Notes: a model not told the origin generated them from the letters alone. A stretch of DNA of 64,000 nucleotides from Nonomuraea fuscirosea (GCF_003001935.1 NZ_PVNG01000001.1:434001-498000); one strand, 5' to 3'; positions 34,015-42,587 are shown, counted from the stretch's first letter. Made by a program: numbers and translations.

Positions 34015-35075
34015 CCGTTCTGCGCCCGCACGCGGAAGACCAGTACGCCGAGGAGCTGGCCTTCCTGGCCAAGGACGACGACCGTCCGAGGCCACCCGGC
34101 TGGAGGCTTTCGCCGTGGGCCGTCACCACGTACATCCTGGGCGACGGCGACCGCGTCACCCCCAAATACGTGGGCGCGCGGCGCATCGTCGAGGTGGCCG
34201 TCGCCACGCTCGCGACCGACCGCGCGCTGCTGCTGCTCGGCGTGCCCGGCACCGCGAAGACGTGGCTGTCGGAGCACCTGGCCGCCGCCGTCAGCGGCGA
34301 CTCGACGCTGCTCGTTCAGGGCACCGCCGGCACCGCCGAGGAGGCCATCAGATACGGCTGGAACTACGCCAGACTCCTGGCCGAGGGTCCCTCCATCGAG
34401 GCGCTGACCCCGTCGCCGGTGATGCGTGCCATGGCCGAGGGCCGCGTCGCCCGGGTCGAGGAGCTGACCCGCATGCCGTCCGACGTCCAGGACGCGCTGA
34501 TCACCGTCCTGTCGGAGAAGACGCTGCCGATCCCCGAGCTCAACCGCGAGGTCCAGGCCGAGCGCGGCTTCAACGTGATCGCCACGGCCAACGACCGCGA
34601 CCGCGGCGTCAACGAGCTGTCCAGCGCGCTGCGCCGCCGCTTCAACACCGTCGTGCTGCCGGTCCCGGCGACCGCCGAGGAGGAGGTCGACATCGTCGCC
34701 CGCCGCGTCGCCCAGCTCGGCCGCTCGCTGGAGTTGCCGGAGACGACGACGGGGCTGGCGGAGATCCGGCGGGTGGTGACGGTGTTCAGAGAGCTGCGCG
34801 CCGGCGTGACCGAGGACGGCCGCACCAAGCTCAAGTCGCCCAGCGGCACCCTGTCCACGGCCGAAGCCATCTCCGTGCTGACCAGCGGCATCGCGCTGGC
34901 CGCCCACTTCGGCGACGGGGTGCTGCGGCCGTCCGACGTGGCCGCGGGGATCGTCGGCGCGGTGGTGCAGGAGCCGGTGTCGGACCGGGTGGTGTGGCGC
35001 GAATACCTGGAGACGGTGGTGCGCGAACGCTCCGACTGGCGCGACTTCTACCGCGCGTGCCGCGAGACTTCATGA
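34011..35075 (+). CDS. MoxR-type AAA+ ATPase with altered Walker B
   Basis: A 354-residue AAA+ protein of the MoxR class. Walker A GVPGTAKT is at 77-84, sensor 1 Asn194 in VIATANDRD, and arginine fingers in SALRRRF at 205-211. At the Walker B position (146-151) the sequence is VARVEEL instead of hydrophobic-DE, so the magnesium-binding Asp is replaced by Glu, though the catalytic Glu remains. MoxR ATPases act with VWA proteins to remodel or insert metals into enzyme complexes (as in methanol dehydrogenase, RavA/ViaA, CbbQ/CbbO). The VWA partner here is two genes downstream. Confidence 0.92.
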   Translation: MTVLRPHAEDQYAEELAFLAKDDDRPRPPGWRLSPWAVTTYILGDGDRVTPKYVGARRIVEVAVATLATDRALLLLGVPGTAKTWLSEHLAAAVSGDSTLLVQGTAGTAEEAIRYGWNYARLLAEGPSIEALTPSPVMRAMAEGRVARVEELTRMPSDVQDALITVLSEKTLPIPELNREVQAERGFNVIATANDRDRGVNELSSALRRRFNTVVLPVPATAEEEVDIVARRVAQLGRSLELPETTTGLAEIRRVVTVFRELRAGVTEDGRTKLKSPSGTLSTAEAISVLTSGIALAAHFGDGVLRPSDVAAGIVGAVVQEPVSDRVVWREYLETVVRERSDWRDFYRACRETS

Positions 35076-37567
35076 GCGTCTCCGTCCTGGGCGTACGCCA
35101 CCACGGGCCCGGCTCGGCGCGGGCCGTGCGGCGCGAACTCGAACGCCTGCGCCCCGACGTCATCCTCATCGAGGGCCCGCCCGAGGCCGACGCCCTGGTC
35201 ACGCACGCGCCCGGCCTGGAGCCGCCGGTCGCGCTGCTCGCCCACGTGCCGGGGGCGCCGGCCCGGGCGGCGTTCTGGCCGTTCGCGGAGTTCTCGCCGG
35301 AGTGGCAGGCGATCCGGTACGGCACGTCCGCGGGTGTCCCCGTACGGTTCTGCGACCTGCCCGCCGCCCACTCCCTGGCCGACGCTCCGCCCGAGGCCGA
35401 CCCCGGCGGCCCTGAGCCCGGAACGGAGCCGCCCGGCACGGCGGCACCTGCCGGGGTGACGCCCGGCACGGCGGTGCCTGGTGGCGGGGCGGGGCCTGAC
35501 GGGGTGGCGCCCGGAGGGCCTGGGGCCGGGGCGGCGGTGACCGGGATGCGGGGGGATCCCATCGGGGCGCTGGCCGGCGCGGCCGGGTACGACGATCCCG
35601 AGCGCTGGTGGGAGGACGTCGTCGAGCACCGGGGCGGTGACACGCCGTTCGAGGTCATCGCCGAGGCCATGGCCGCCGTACGCGAGGGATACCGGCCGGA
35701 CGAGCGGGAGGCCAGGCGCGAGGCGTACATGCGCAAGACGCTCCGCGCGGCGATCAAGCAGGGTTTCGGGCGGATCGCGGTGGTCTGCGGCGCCTGGCAC
35801 GTGCCCGCGCTGACCGGCCCGCTGCCGTCCGTGACCGCGGACAACGCCGTTCTGCGCGGTCTGTCGAAGGTGAAGGCCGAGCTGACCTGGGTGCCGTGGA
35901 CGTACGGCAGGCTCGCCTCCTGGAGCGGCTACGGCGCGGGGATCACCTCGCCGGGCTGGTACCACCACCTGTTCGACACTCCCGACCGGCCCGTGGAGCG
36001 GTGGCTGGCCGCGGCCGCGGCGGTGCTGCGTGACGAGGGGCTGGCGGTCTCGTCCGCGCACGTCATCGAGTCCGTACGCCTGGCCGGCAGCCTGGCCGCC
36101 CTGCGCGGCCGGCCACTGGCCGGGCTCGGCGAGGTCACCGAGGCGGCCAGGGCGGTGCTGTGCGAGGGCGACGACCTGGCCGTGGAGCTGATCCAGCGGC
36201 GCATGGTCGTCGGCGACCGGCTCGGCCACGTCTCCGACGGCACCCCGATGGTGCCGCTCCAGCGCGACCTGCGCGACCGGCAGCGGCGGCTGAAGCTCAG
36301 GCCGGAGGCGCTCGACCGCGAGATCGACCTCGACCTGCGCAAGCCCCTCGACCTCGACCGCAGCCACCTGCTGCACCGGCTGCGGCTGCTCGGGGTGGGC
36401 TGGGGCACGCCGGTGCGGGCGCGCGGCAAGGGGACGTTCAGGGAGACGTGGACGCTCCAGTGGCGGCCCGAGCACGACCTCGCCCTCATCGAGCACGCCG
36501 CCCTGGGCACCACCGTGCCGTCCGCCGCCGCCCAGCGGGCCGGCGACCTGGCCGGGGCGCCGTCGGCGACGCTGGCCGACCTGACCTCGCTGGTCGAACA
36601 GTGCCTGCTGGCCGACCTGCCGCAGGCGCTGCCCGGCGTGCTGGCGGCCCTGTCGGCCAAGGCGGCGCTCGACACGGACGTCACCCACCTGATGGCGGCG
36701 CTGCCCGCGATGGTGCGTGCCCACCGCTACGGCGACGTACGCGGCACCTCGGCCGACGGGCTGGCGGTGATCGTCCGCTCGATGCTGGAACGCATCTGCG
36801 TCGGGCTGCCGGTGGCGGTGACGGGCCTGGACGACGACGCGGCGGCCGACCTGCTCAAACACGTGGACGCGGTCCACTCGGCCGTCGCCCTCCTCACCGA
36901 CCCTCCCGAGAACACGTCACCGCAGCGAACGGCGGCTCCCGAGACCGCGCCGTCGGAGGAGACGGCGGCTCCCGAGGGCGCGGGGCCGGAAGAGACGGCG
37001 GCTCCCGAGGGCGCGGGGCCGGAAGAGAGGGCGGCTTCTGGTGCGCCGCCATCGGGAGTCGCACGCTCCGAGGTGGTCGAGGAGGCCGGCTCGGCGGTGT
37101 CGCCGCGTGGGCGGTGGATGGGCACCTTGCGTGGCATCAGTGACCGGCAGGATCTGCACGGGCTGATCGAGGGCCGGCTCACCAGGATCCTGCTCGACTC
37201 GGGTGAGCTCGACGACGCCGGTGACCGCATGTCCAGGGCGATGTCCCGGGGGCAGGCTCCGGCGCGGGCGGCGGCGTGGGTGGAGGGGTTCCTGTCCGGG
37301 GGAGGGCTGCTGCTGGTGCATGATCCGCGCCTGCTCGGCCTGGTGGACGACTGGCTGACGGGGCTGTCCGGCGAGCAGTTCGTCGACGTGCTGCCGCTGC
37401 TGCGCCGTACGTTCGGCGGATTCGCCGCGCCGGAACGCAGATCCATCGGCGAACGGCTCCGCTCGGCCGGCCGCGACGACGCCGACCGGGAGCAGGACGT
37501 GGACGAGCACCGCGCCGCGGCCGCCGTCGCCACCGTCCTGTCGATCATCGGAGGGACGGACGGATGA
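35072..37567 (+). CDS. DUF5682 protein (TraB/EreA-like), MoxR-VWA operon
   Basis: An 831-residue cytosolic protein of the DUF5682 family. It opens with VSVLGVRHHGPGSARAV and DVILIEGPPEADAL and later has VVCGAWHVPAL, the His and Glu motif arrangement of the TraB/ChaN/EreA clan, whose members include esterases and proteases; I infer a hydrolase-like fold, with catalysis unproven. The start ATG 35072 overlaps the MoxR stop; reading the same frame further upstream gives low-complexity antisense-type sequence. A Pro/Gly-rich stretch at about residues 110-150 and the 33-bp repeats near residue 620 are flexible insertions. Its position between the AAA+ and VWA genes suggests it is their client or effector. 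Confidence 0.85.
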   Translation: MSVSVLGVRHHGPGSARAVRRELERLRPDVILIEGPPEADALVTHAPGLEPPVALLAHVPGAPARAAFWPFAEFSPEWQAIRYGTSAGVPVRFCDLPAAHSLADAPPEADPGGPEPGTEPPGTAAPAGVTPGTAVPGGGAGPDGVAPGGPGAGAAVTGMRGDPIGALAGAAGYDDPERWWEDVVEHRGGDTPFEVIAEAMAAVREGYRPDEREARREAYMRKTLRAAIKQGFGRIAVVCGAWHVPALTGPLPSVTADNAVLRGLSKVKAELTWVPWTYGRLASWSGYGAGITSPGWYHHLFDTPDRPVERWLAAAAAVLRDEGLAVSSAHVIESVRLAGSLAALRGRPLAGLGEVTEAARAVLCEGDDLAVELIQRRMVVGDRLGHVSDGTPMVPLQRDLRDRQRRLKLRPEALDREIDLDLRKPLDLDRSHLLHRLRLLGVGWGTPVRARGKGTFRETWTLQWRPEHDLALIEHAALGTTVPSAAAQRAGDLAGAPSATLADLTSLVEQCLLADLPQALPGVLAALSAKAALDTDVTHLMAALPAMVRAHRYGDVRGTSADGLAVIVRSMLERICVGLPVAVTGLDDDAAADLLKHVDAVHSAVALLTDPPENTSPQRTAAPETAPSEETAAPEGAGPEETAAPEGAGPEERAASGAPPSGVARSEVVEEAGSAVSPRGRWMGTLRGISDRQDLHGLIEGRLTRILLDSGELDDAGDRMSRAMSRGQAPARAAAWVEGFLSGGGLLLVHDPRLLGLVDDWLTGLSGEQFVDVLPLLRRTFGGFAAPERRSIGERLRSAGRDDADREQDVDEHRAAAAVATVLSIIGGTDG
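36929..37027 (+). repeat. Three 33-bp in-frame tandem repeats in the DUF5682 gene
   Basis: Units 36929-36961, 36962-36994 and 36995-37027 encode TAAPETAPSEE, TAAPEGAGPEE, TAAPEGAGPEE; a decayed fourth (RAASGAPP) follows. Copies two and three are identical at DNA level, pointing to recent expansion. Confidence 0.92.
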
Positions 37568-37608
37568 ACGCACCGATGGACGCGGCAGGCGGACGGATGC
37601 ACCGATGA
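37564..37608 (+). CDS. 15-codon micro-ORF bridging two ATGA overlaps
   Basis: ATG 37564 overlaps the DUF5682 stop in the ATGA fashion used throughout this operon, but the frame ends after MNAPMDAAGGRMHR at TGA 37606-37608, which in turn overlaps the ATG of the VWA gene. It looks like the former VWA start displaced by a duplication: the 41 bp from 37564 resemble the 41 bp from 37605. It may act purely as a translational coupler. Confidence 0.5.
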   Translation: MNAPMDAAGGRMHR

Positions 37609-38792
37609 ACGCGGCAGATGGACGGATGGACGCGGCCGATGAGCGGCTGCGGCGGTGGCGGCTGGTGCTAGGGGGCGGGGCGGCCGACGGCACCGGGCTC
37701 GGGCTGGACGGCGTGGACGCGCAGATGGACGCGGCGCTGGCCGCCGTCTACGACCGGGGCGGCCGGGAGGACGGAGCGCCGGGAGGCAGGGAGGGCGGGC
37801 TCGGCGCGTCGGCGCCCCGGGTGGCCCGCTGGCTCGGTGACATCCGCACCTACTTCCCCTCCACCGTCGTCCAGGTCATGCAGAAGGACGCGATCGAGCG
37901 GCTCAACCTCACCAGGCTCCTCCTCGAACCCGAGATGCTCGAAGCCGTCGAGCCGGACGTGCACCTGGTCGGCACCCTGCTGGCGCTCAACAAGGTCATG
38001 CCCGACCAGGCCCGCGAGTCCGCCAGGGCCCTCGTGCGCAAGGTGGTGACGGAGCTGGAGCGCAAGCTGGCGCAGAAGACGAGGGCGGCGGTCAGCGGGG
38101 CGCTCGACCGGTCGGCCAGGACCCACCGCCCCAAGCGGGTGGCCGACGTCGACTGGGACCGGACGATCAGGGCGAACCTCAAGAACTACCTGCCGGAGCG
38201 GAACACCGTCGTCCCCTCCCGCCTCGTCGGCTACGCCCGCAGGCAGCGGTCGGTGCAGCGCGAGGTGGTGCTGTGCATCGACCAGAGCGGGTCGATGGCG
38301 GCCTCGGTGGTGTATTCGAGCGTGTTCGGGGCGGTGCTGGCCTCGATGCGGGCGCTGAAGACGTCGCTCGTGGTGTTCGACACGGCGGTGGTGGACCTCA
38401 CCGACCGGCTGCACGATCCGGTGGAGCTGCTGTTCGGCACCCAGCTCGGCGGCGGCACCAACATCAACCGGGCGATCGCGTACGGGCAGGGTCTCATCAC
38501 CAGACCGGCCAACTCGATCTTCATCCTGATCAGCGACCTGTACGAGGGCGGCGTGAGGGAGGAGATGCTGCGCAGGGTGGCGGCGATGACGCAGGCCGGC
38601 GTCCAGGTGATCGTGCTGCTGGCGCTGTCCGACGAGGGGGCGCCGTTCTACGACCACGAGAACGCCGCCGCGCTGGCCGCGATGGGCGTGCCCGCGTTCG
38701 CGTGCACGCCCGACGCCTTCCCGGACCTGATGGCGGCCGCGATCGAGCGGCGCGACATCACCCAGTGGGCCGAACGCCACACCACCCTCTGA
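37605..38792 (+). CDS. VWA-domain protein, partner of MoxR ATPase
   Basis: A 395-residue protein. The C-terminal von Willebrand A domain (about 215-395) has a complete MIDAS metal site: DQSGSM, GGTNI and ISDLYEG. The N-terminal half is helical with STVVQVMQKDAIERLN and the DARE-like RESARALVRKVVTEL region shared by VWA proteins that bind MoxR ATPases. Repetitive starts (ATGGACGCGGC-type units) upstream make the exact start uncertain, with 37605 and Met 37626 both possible. Last gene of the operon; only 6 bp separate it from the convergent MFS gene. Expected role: metal-dependent adaptor selecting the target for the AAA+ ATPase. Confidence 0.92.
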   Translation: MNAADGRMDAADERLRRWRLVLGGGAADGTGLGLDGVDAQMDAALAAVYDRGGREDGAPGGREGGLGASAPRVARWLGDIRTYFPSTVVQVMQKDAIERLNLTRLLLEPEMLEAVEPDVHLVGTLLALNKVMPDQARESARALVRKVVTELERKLAQKTRAAVSGALDRSARTHRPKRVADVDWDRTIRANLKNYLPERNTVVPSRLVGYARRQRSVQREVVLCIDQSGSMAASVVYSSVFGAVLASMRALKTSLVVFDTAVVDLTDRLHDPVELLFGTQLGGGTNINRAIAYGQGLITRPANSIFILISDLYEGGVREEMLRRVAAMTQAGVQVIVLLALSDEGAPFYDHENAAALAAMGVPAFACTPDAFPDLMAAAIERRDITQWAERHTTL

Positions 38793-38798
38793 GCGCCG

Positions 38799-40244
38799 TC
38801 ACGCGGGCTCGGACTCCGGGCGGGCGTGGCGGGGCAGCAGGTACGTCAGCGCGAACGTCAGCGCCAGCAACCCCACCTCCACCCACACCGTCGCCTGCAT
38901 GGAGGCGCCGAACCCCCAGCCGGAGGCCAGCAGGTCGAAGAAGAGCGTCCCCAGCACGGCGGTGCCCACCGCGCCGCCGAGCTGCTGGATGCCGGTCAGC
39001 GCCCCGGAGGCGGAGCCGGTCTCGTGCGGCTCGACCCCGGCCAGCACGATGTCGAAGAACGGCGCCATGGTCAGCCCCATGCCGATCCCGACCAGGGCCA
39101 GACCGGGGGAGAGCTGCCAGGTGGAGACGTCCACCCCGGTGAGGTGGATGGTGAGGGCGAGCACGGCCGCGCCCGCCGCCATCACGAGGGTGCCGATCTG
39201 CATCAGGCCGCGCCCGAGCTTCGCCTGCAGCCCGGACATCGCCAGACCGAAGCCGGCCACGCCGCCGAGCGCCTGGGGCAGGGCGGCCAAGCCCGCCTGG
39301 AGCGGGGTGAAGCCGAGGCCCAGCTGCGTGTAGAGGCTGAAGACCAGGCCGAAGCCGATCATCCCGGAGAAGAAGGCGAGCCCGGCCACGAGGCCGCTGC
39401 TGAAGGAGCGCTTGCGGAACAGGCTGGGAGTGATCAGCGGGTCCCGGCCGGACCTGGCGCGGCGGGACTCGTACCGGCCGAAGAGGGCGAAGAGCACGAC
39501 GGAGGCGGCCATCGAGACGAACGTCCAGGCCGGCCAGCCCGACTCGCGGCCCTGGATGAGCGGGAAGATGAGCAGGAACGCGGCGGCCGAGACGAGCGCG
39601 ACGCCGGGCAAATCGAGCCGGGTGGCGTTCGAGAGGCGATATTCCGGCAGGAAGCGCAGCGCGGCCACGACGGCGGCCAGGCCGAGCGGCAGGTTGATCA
39701 GGAAGATCATGCGCCAGCCGGTGCCGAAGAGGTCGGCGTCCACCAGCCAGCCGGCCAGCACCGGGCCGCCGACGGAGGAGATGGTCATGACCGGGCCGAA
39801 CATGCCGAAGGCCTTGCCCAGCTCCTCAGGCGGGAACATCTCCTTGATCAGCCCCAGCCCCTGCGGGAGCATCACGGCGCCGAACAGGCCCTGCACCACG
39901 CGTCCCGCGATCAGCAGTTCAGGGCTGCCGGAGACGCCGCACAGCAGCGAGGCGGCGGTGAAGCCGAAGGCGCCGATCACGAACATGCGCTTCCTGCCGT
40001 ACAGGTCGCCGAGCCGGCCACCGGTGATCAGGCCCACGGCCATGGCCAGGGTGTAGCCCGCGCCGAGCCACTGCACCAGGCTCTCGCTGCCGCCCAGCTC
40101 CCTGCGGATCGTGGGGGCGGCGATCGCGGTCACGAGGGCGTCGAGCAGGTCCATGACCTCGGCGGCCAGGATGACGAACAGCGCGACCCAGCGCCAGCGA
40201 TAGGGCTGGACACCGGTGGCCTCCGCTGAGGCGGTGACGGTCAT
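38799..40244 (-). CDS. DHA2-type MFS multidrug exporter
   Basis: A 481-residue, about 14-segment major facilitator of the DHA2 (EmrB/QacA) branch. It has the cytoplasmic motif GGRLGDLYGRKRMF (about 76-89) and the antiporter motif GPVLAGWLVD in segment 5. The DHA2 family exports drugs and cationic dyes by proton antiport. ATG 40244 has AAGGAGT 5 nt upstream. It is read divergently from a TetR gene, and the 112-bp region between them holds the inverted-repeat operators listed separately, so repression by that TetR and release by the exported drug are likely. Confidence 0.93.
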   Translation of the reverse strand: MTVTASAEATGVQPYRWRWVALFVILAAEVMDLLDALVTAIAAPTIRRELGGSESLVQWLGAGYTLAMAVGLITGGRLGDLYGRKRMFVIGAFGFTAASLLCGVSGSPELLIAGRVVQGLFGAVMLPQGLGLIKEMFPPEELGKAFGMFGPVMTISSVGGPVLAGWLVDADLFGTGWRMIFLINLPLGLAAVVAALRFLPEYRLSNATRLDLPGVALVSAAAFLLIFPLIQGRESGWPAWTFVSMAASVVLFALFGRYESRRARSGRDPLITPSLFRKRSFSSGLVAGLAFFSGMIGFGLVFSLYTQLGLGFTPLQAGLAALPQALGGVAGFGLAMSGLQAKLGRGLMQIGTLVMAAGAAVLALTIHLTGVDVSTWQLSPGLALVGIGMGLTMAPFFDIVLAGVEPHETGSASGALTGIQQLGGAVGTAVLGTLFFDLLASGWGFGASMQATVWVEVGLLALTFALTYLLPRHARPESEPA

Positions 40245-40259
40245 GAGGGACTCCTTGAA

Positions 40260-40323
40260 ACGGTGTTCGTGTTGGACGAACGTTGTTCGTTACGAACACC
40301 GTTTTAAGCGCGAACACCGTTCG
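40260..40323. promoter_or_regulatory. TetR operator cluster between exporter and regulator
   Basis: Overlapping CGAAC-n3-GTTCG-type palindromes at 40277-40289 and 40285-40297 (inverted form GTTCG-TTA-CGAAC) and another at 40311-40323, nested in a perfect 10-bp inverted repeat ACGGTGTTCG (40260-40269 with 40293-40302). The repeated half-site GTTCG indicates several bound dimers covering both divergent promoters. Confidence 0.85.
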
Positions 40324-40356
40324 TGTCAAGTACGGCGTTCGCGGTAGAGTGAGTGC

Positions 40357-41106
40357 ATGGTGGATCGGAAAGAACGTGGCGAGGGCGAGGTCCCGGCGCC
40401 CCCGTGGCGCAGGTCGCGCAAGCCGGCGCAGCCGAGACGGCAGCTCAGCCAGGATTTGATCATCGATACCGGCCTGCGCATCCTCGACGTCGAGGGCCTC
40501 GACGCGCTCAGCATGAGACGGGTGGCCCAGGAGCTCGACACCGGCCCCGCCTCGCTGTACGCGCACGTGGCCGGCAAGGAGGAGCTGCTCGAACTGATCT
40601 ACGACCGGGTGCTCAGCGAGATCAGGCTGCCCGCGCGCGACCCCGCCCGATGGAAGGAGCAGTTGCGGGCGTACGCCCTGGAGGTGCACCGCGTGCTGGG
40701 CGCGCACGCCGACGTGGCCAGGGCCGCCCTGGCCACCATCCCGACGGGCGAGCACTCGATCCGCGCGGGCGAGTTCCTCTTCGGGCTGCTCGTCGAGGCC
40801 GGGATGGCGCCGCGCGAGGCCGCCGTGGCGATGGACCGCCTCTCGCTCTACATCGTCGGCGACGCCTACGAGGCATCCCTGCACTACGCGCGGATGCGGG
40901 CGGCCGGGATGGACGATCCCGAGGAGTATTTCGAGTCGTTCGTCGCCCAGATCGCCGGCTACTACCGGGCGATCCCGCCGGAGCGCTTCCCGTACCTGGT
41001 CAAACACGTGGACGACCTGATCGCCGACGACGGCGAGCAGCGCTTCCGCTACGGCCTCGACCTGATCCTCGACGGCATCGAGGCCCGCATGCCGCGCGAC
41101 CCCTGA
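40357..41106 (+). CDS. TetR family repressor of the DHA2 exporter
   Basis: A 249-residue regulator with a 30-residue basic and Pro-rich extension (DRKERGEGEVPAPPWRRS) ahead of the HTH (about 35-80: IIDTGLRILDVEGLDALSMR, then ELDTGPASLYAHVAGKEEL). The C-terminal ligand domain is of the TetR_C_33-like type usual for drug-exporter repressors. Divergent from the exporter, with operator half-sites between them. It probably represses the exporter and itself until a drug binds. Confidence 0.92.
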   Translation: MVDRKERGEGEVPAPPWRRSRKPAQPRRQLSQDLIIDTGLRILDVEGLDALSMRRVAQELDTGPASLYAHVAGKEELLELIYDRVLSEIRLPARDPARWKEQLRAYALEVHRVLGAHADVARAALATIPTGEHSIRAGEFLFGLLVEAGMAPREAAVAMDRLSLYIVGDAYEASLHYARMRAAGMDDPEEYFESFVAQIAGYYRAIPPERFPYLVKHVDDLIADDGEQRFRYGLDLILDGIEARMPRDP

Positions 41107-41196
41107 CGGCCGGGCGCGGGCGGCGGGCGCCTTAGGCCGAATTGCCTAGGCCCCGGGCCCGATGTGCGGTCAGAGGCCTGGCCATAGCTTTCCGGT

Positions 41197-42576
41197 ATGA
41201 CGACGACGATGGAGAAGACGGCGGCGGCCCCCAGCGTGGTGGCCCCTCAATACCGGGCGCTGAGCGTCGGGCTGGTCGCCCTGGTGATGTTGCAGGCGTT
41301 CGAGGCCATGGCGGTGGCCACGGCCATGCCCGTGGTGGCGCGTGATCTTGGCGGCATGCACCTGTACAACCTGGCCTTCAGCGCCACGCTGGCCGCCAGC
41401 GTGATCGCCACGGTGCTGGGCGGACGGTGGAGTGACGTGCGCGGGCCGCTCCCGCCGATCGCGACGGGTGTGGCGGCGTTCGTGGCGGGGCTGTTGCTGG
41501 CCGGGCTGGCGCCGACGATGGAGCTGTTCGTGGCGGGCCGGTTCGTGCAGGGCATCGGGATGGGATTCACGCAGGTCGCCCTGTACGTCCTGGTCGCCCG
41601 GGTCTACCCGCCGGCGATGCATCCACGGGTCTTCGCCCTGTTCTCGGCGGCGTGGGTGGTGCCCTCCATGGTCGGCCCCGCCATCGCCGGCTTCGTGGTG
41701 GAGAACCTCGACTGGAGGCTGATCTTCCTCGGCGTCACGGTCATCGTGATCCCCGCCGCGCTGCTGCTCTGGCGCGGCACCGCGGGCAAGATCGCCGCCG
41801 GTGTCACCGCCGAGCCCGCCTCCGGTCTCGGACGCAAGCTCGTCTACGCCACGCTGACCGCAGTCGCCGCCGCGCTGATCCAGTACGGCAGCGCGCTCAA
41901 GCTGGCCGGCCTGCCCCTGCTCGCCGTCGGCGTGGCGCTGCTGGTGATCTCCCTGCCGAAGCTGCTGCTGCCCGGCTCGCTGCGGGCCGCCCGCGGCCTG
42001 CCGACGGGGCCCGTCCTGCGCGGCCTGGCCTTCGGCTCCTACACGGCGGCCGAGGTGCTCATCCCGCTCATGCTCATGAACGAGCGCGGCCTGACCGCCA
42101 CCGGCGCGGGCGTGGTGCTCACGGTCGGGGCGCTCGGCTGGTCCGCCGGCTCGTGGATCAAGGGTCGCGGCATGATCGGCAACCTGGCGGCCATCCGCGG
42201 CGGCGCCGCCCTGATCGCGGCCGGCATCGCCATGGTGAGCCTCGTGCTCGTCGACCAGGTGCCGCTCGCGGTCGCGTACGTGGCGATGGCCCTGGTCGGG
42301 CTCGGTATCGGCGCGCTGCACCCGACGGTGTCGGTCCTGGTGCTGGAGATGTCCAAGGAGGGCGAGGAGGGCGACAACTCCGCCGCCGTGGGCGTGGGGG
42401 AGTCGGTGTTCACCGTCATGGCCGTCGCGGTCAGCGGCGCCCTGTTCACCGCCGCCGCCCAGAACTACGCGGCCGGTCTCGCCTTCGCCGTCGCGCTGGC
42501 CGTCGTGGCCGTAGTGCTGGCCCCGCGTTTCGTGCACTCCTCGGCACCGGGCACTATGGAGGAAGCCGCGTCATAA
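41197..42576 (+). CDS. MFS transporter, 12-14 segments
   Basis: A 459-residue major facilitator with GGRWSDVRGPLPP (about 68-80) as the loop-2/3 motif and about 12 to 14 hydrophobic segments; it resembles the EmrB-type exporters but with a shorter N-terminus. No ribosome site; TAGCTT at 41185-41190 is 6 nt before ATG, fitting a leaderless start. The next gene, an enolase-superfamily protein, starts 11 bp after its stop, so the two form an operon and the substrate may be a carboxylic or amino acid (inference). A small inverted repeat (GCCTTAGG ... CCTAGGC) lies at about 41130-41152. Confidence 0.88.
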   Translation: MTTTMEKTAAAPSVVAPQYRALSVGLVALVMLQAFEAMAVATAMPVVARDLGGMHLYNLAFSATLAASVIATVLGGRWSDVRGPLPPIATGVAAFVAGLLLAGLAPTMELFVAGRFVQGIGMGFTQVALYVLVARVYPPAMHPRVFALFSAAWVVPSMVGPAIAGFVVENLDWRLIFLGVTVIVIPAALLLWRGTAGKIAAGVTAEPASGLGRKLVYATLTAVAAALIQYGSALKLAGLPLLAVGVALLVISLPKLLLPGSLRAARGLPTGPVLRGLAFGSYTAAEVLIPLMLMNERGLTATGAGVVLTVGALGWSAGSWIKGRGMIGNLAAIRGGAALIAAGIAMVSLVLVDQVPLAVAYVAMALVGLGIGALHPTVSVLVLEMSKEGEEGDNSAAVGVGESVFTVMAVAVSGALFTAAAQNYAAGLAFAVALAVVAVVLAPRFVHSSAPGTMEEAAS

Positions 42577-42587
42577 AAGGGGGGTTC

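Noticed and set aside
34115..35071. Upstream extension of the DUF5682 frame through the MoxR gene
   Set aside because: The extension overlaps the MoxR gene in another frame and is low-complexity; the ATG at 35072 fits the ATGA pattern of the operon.
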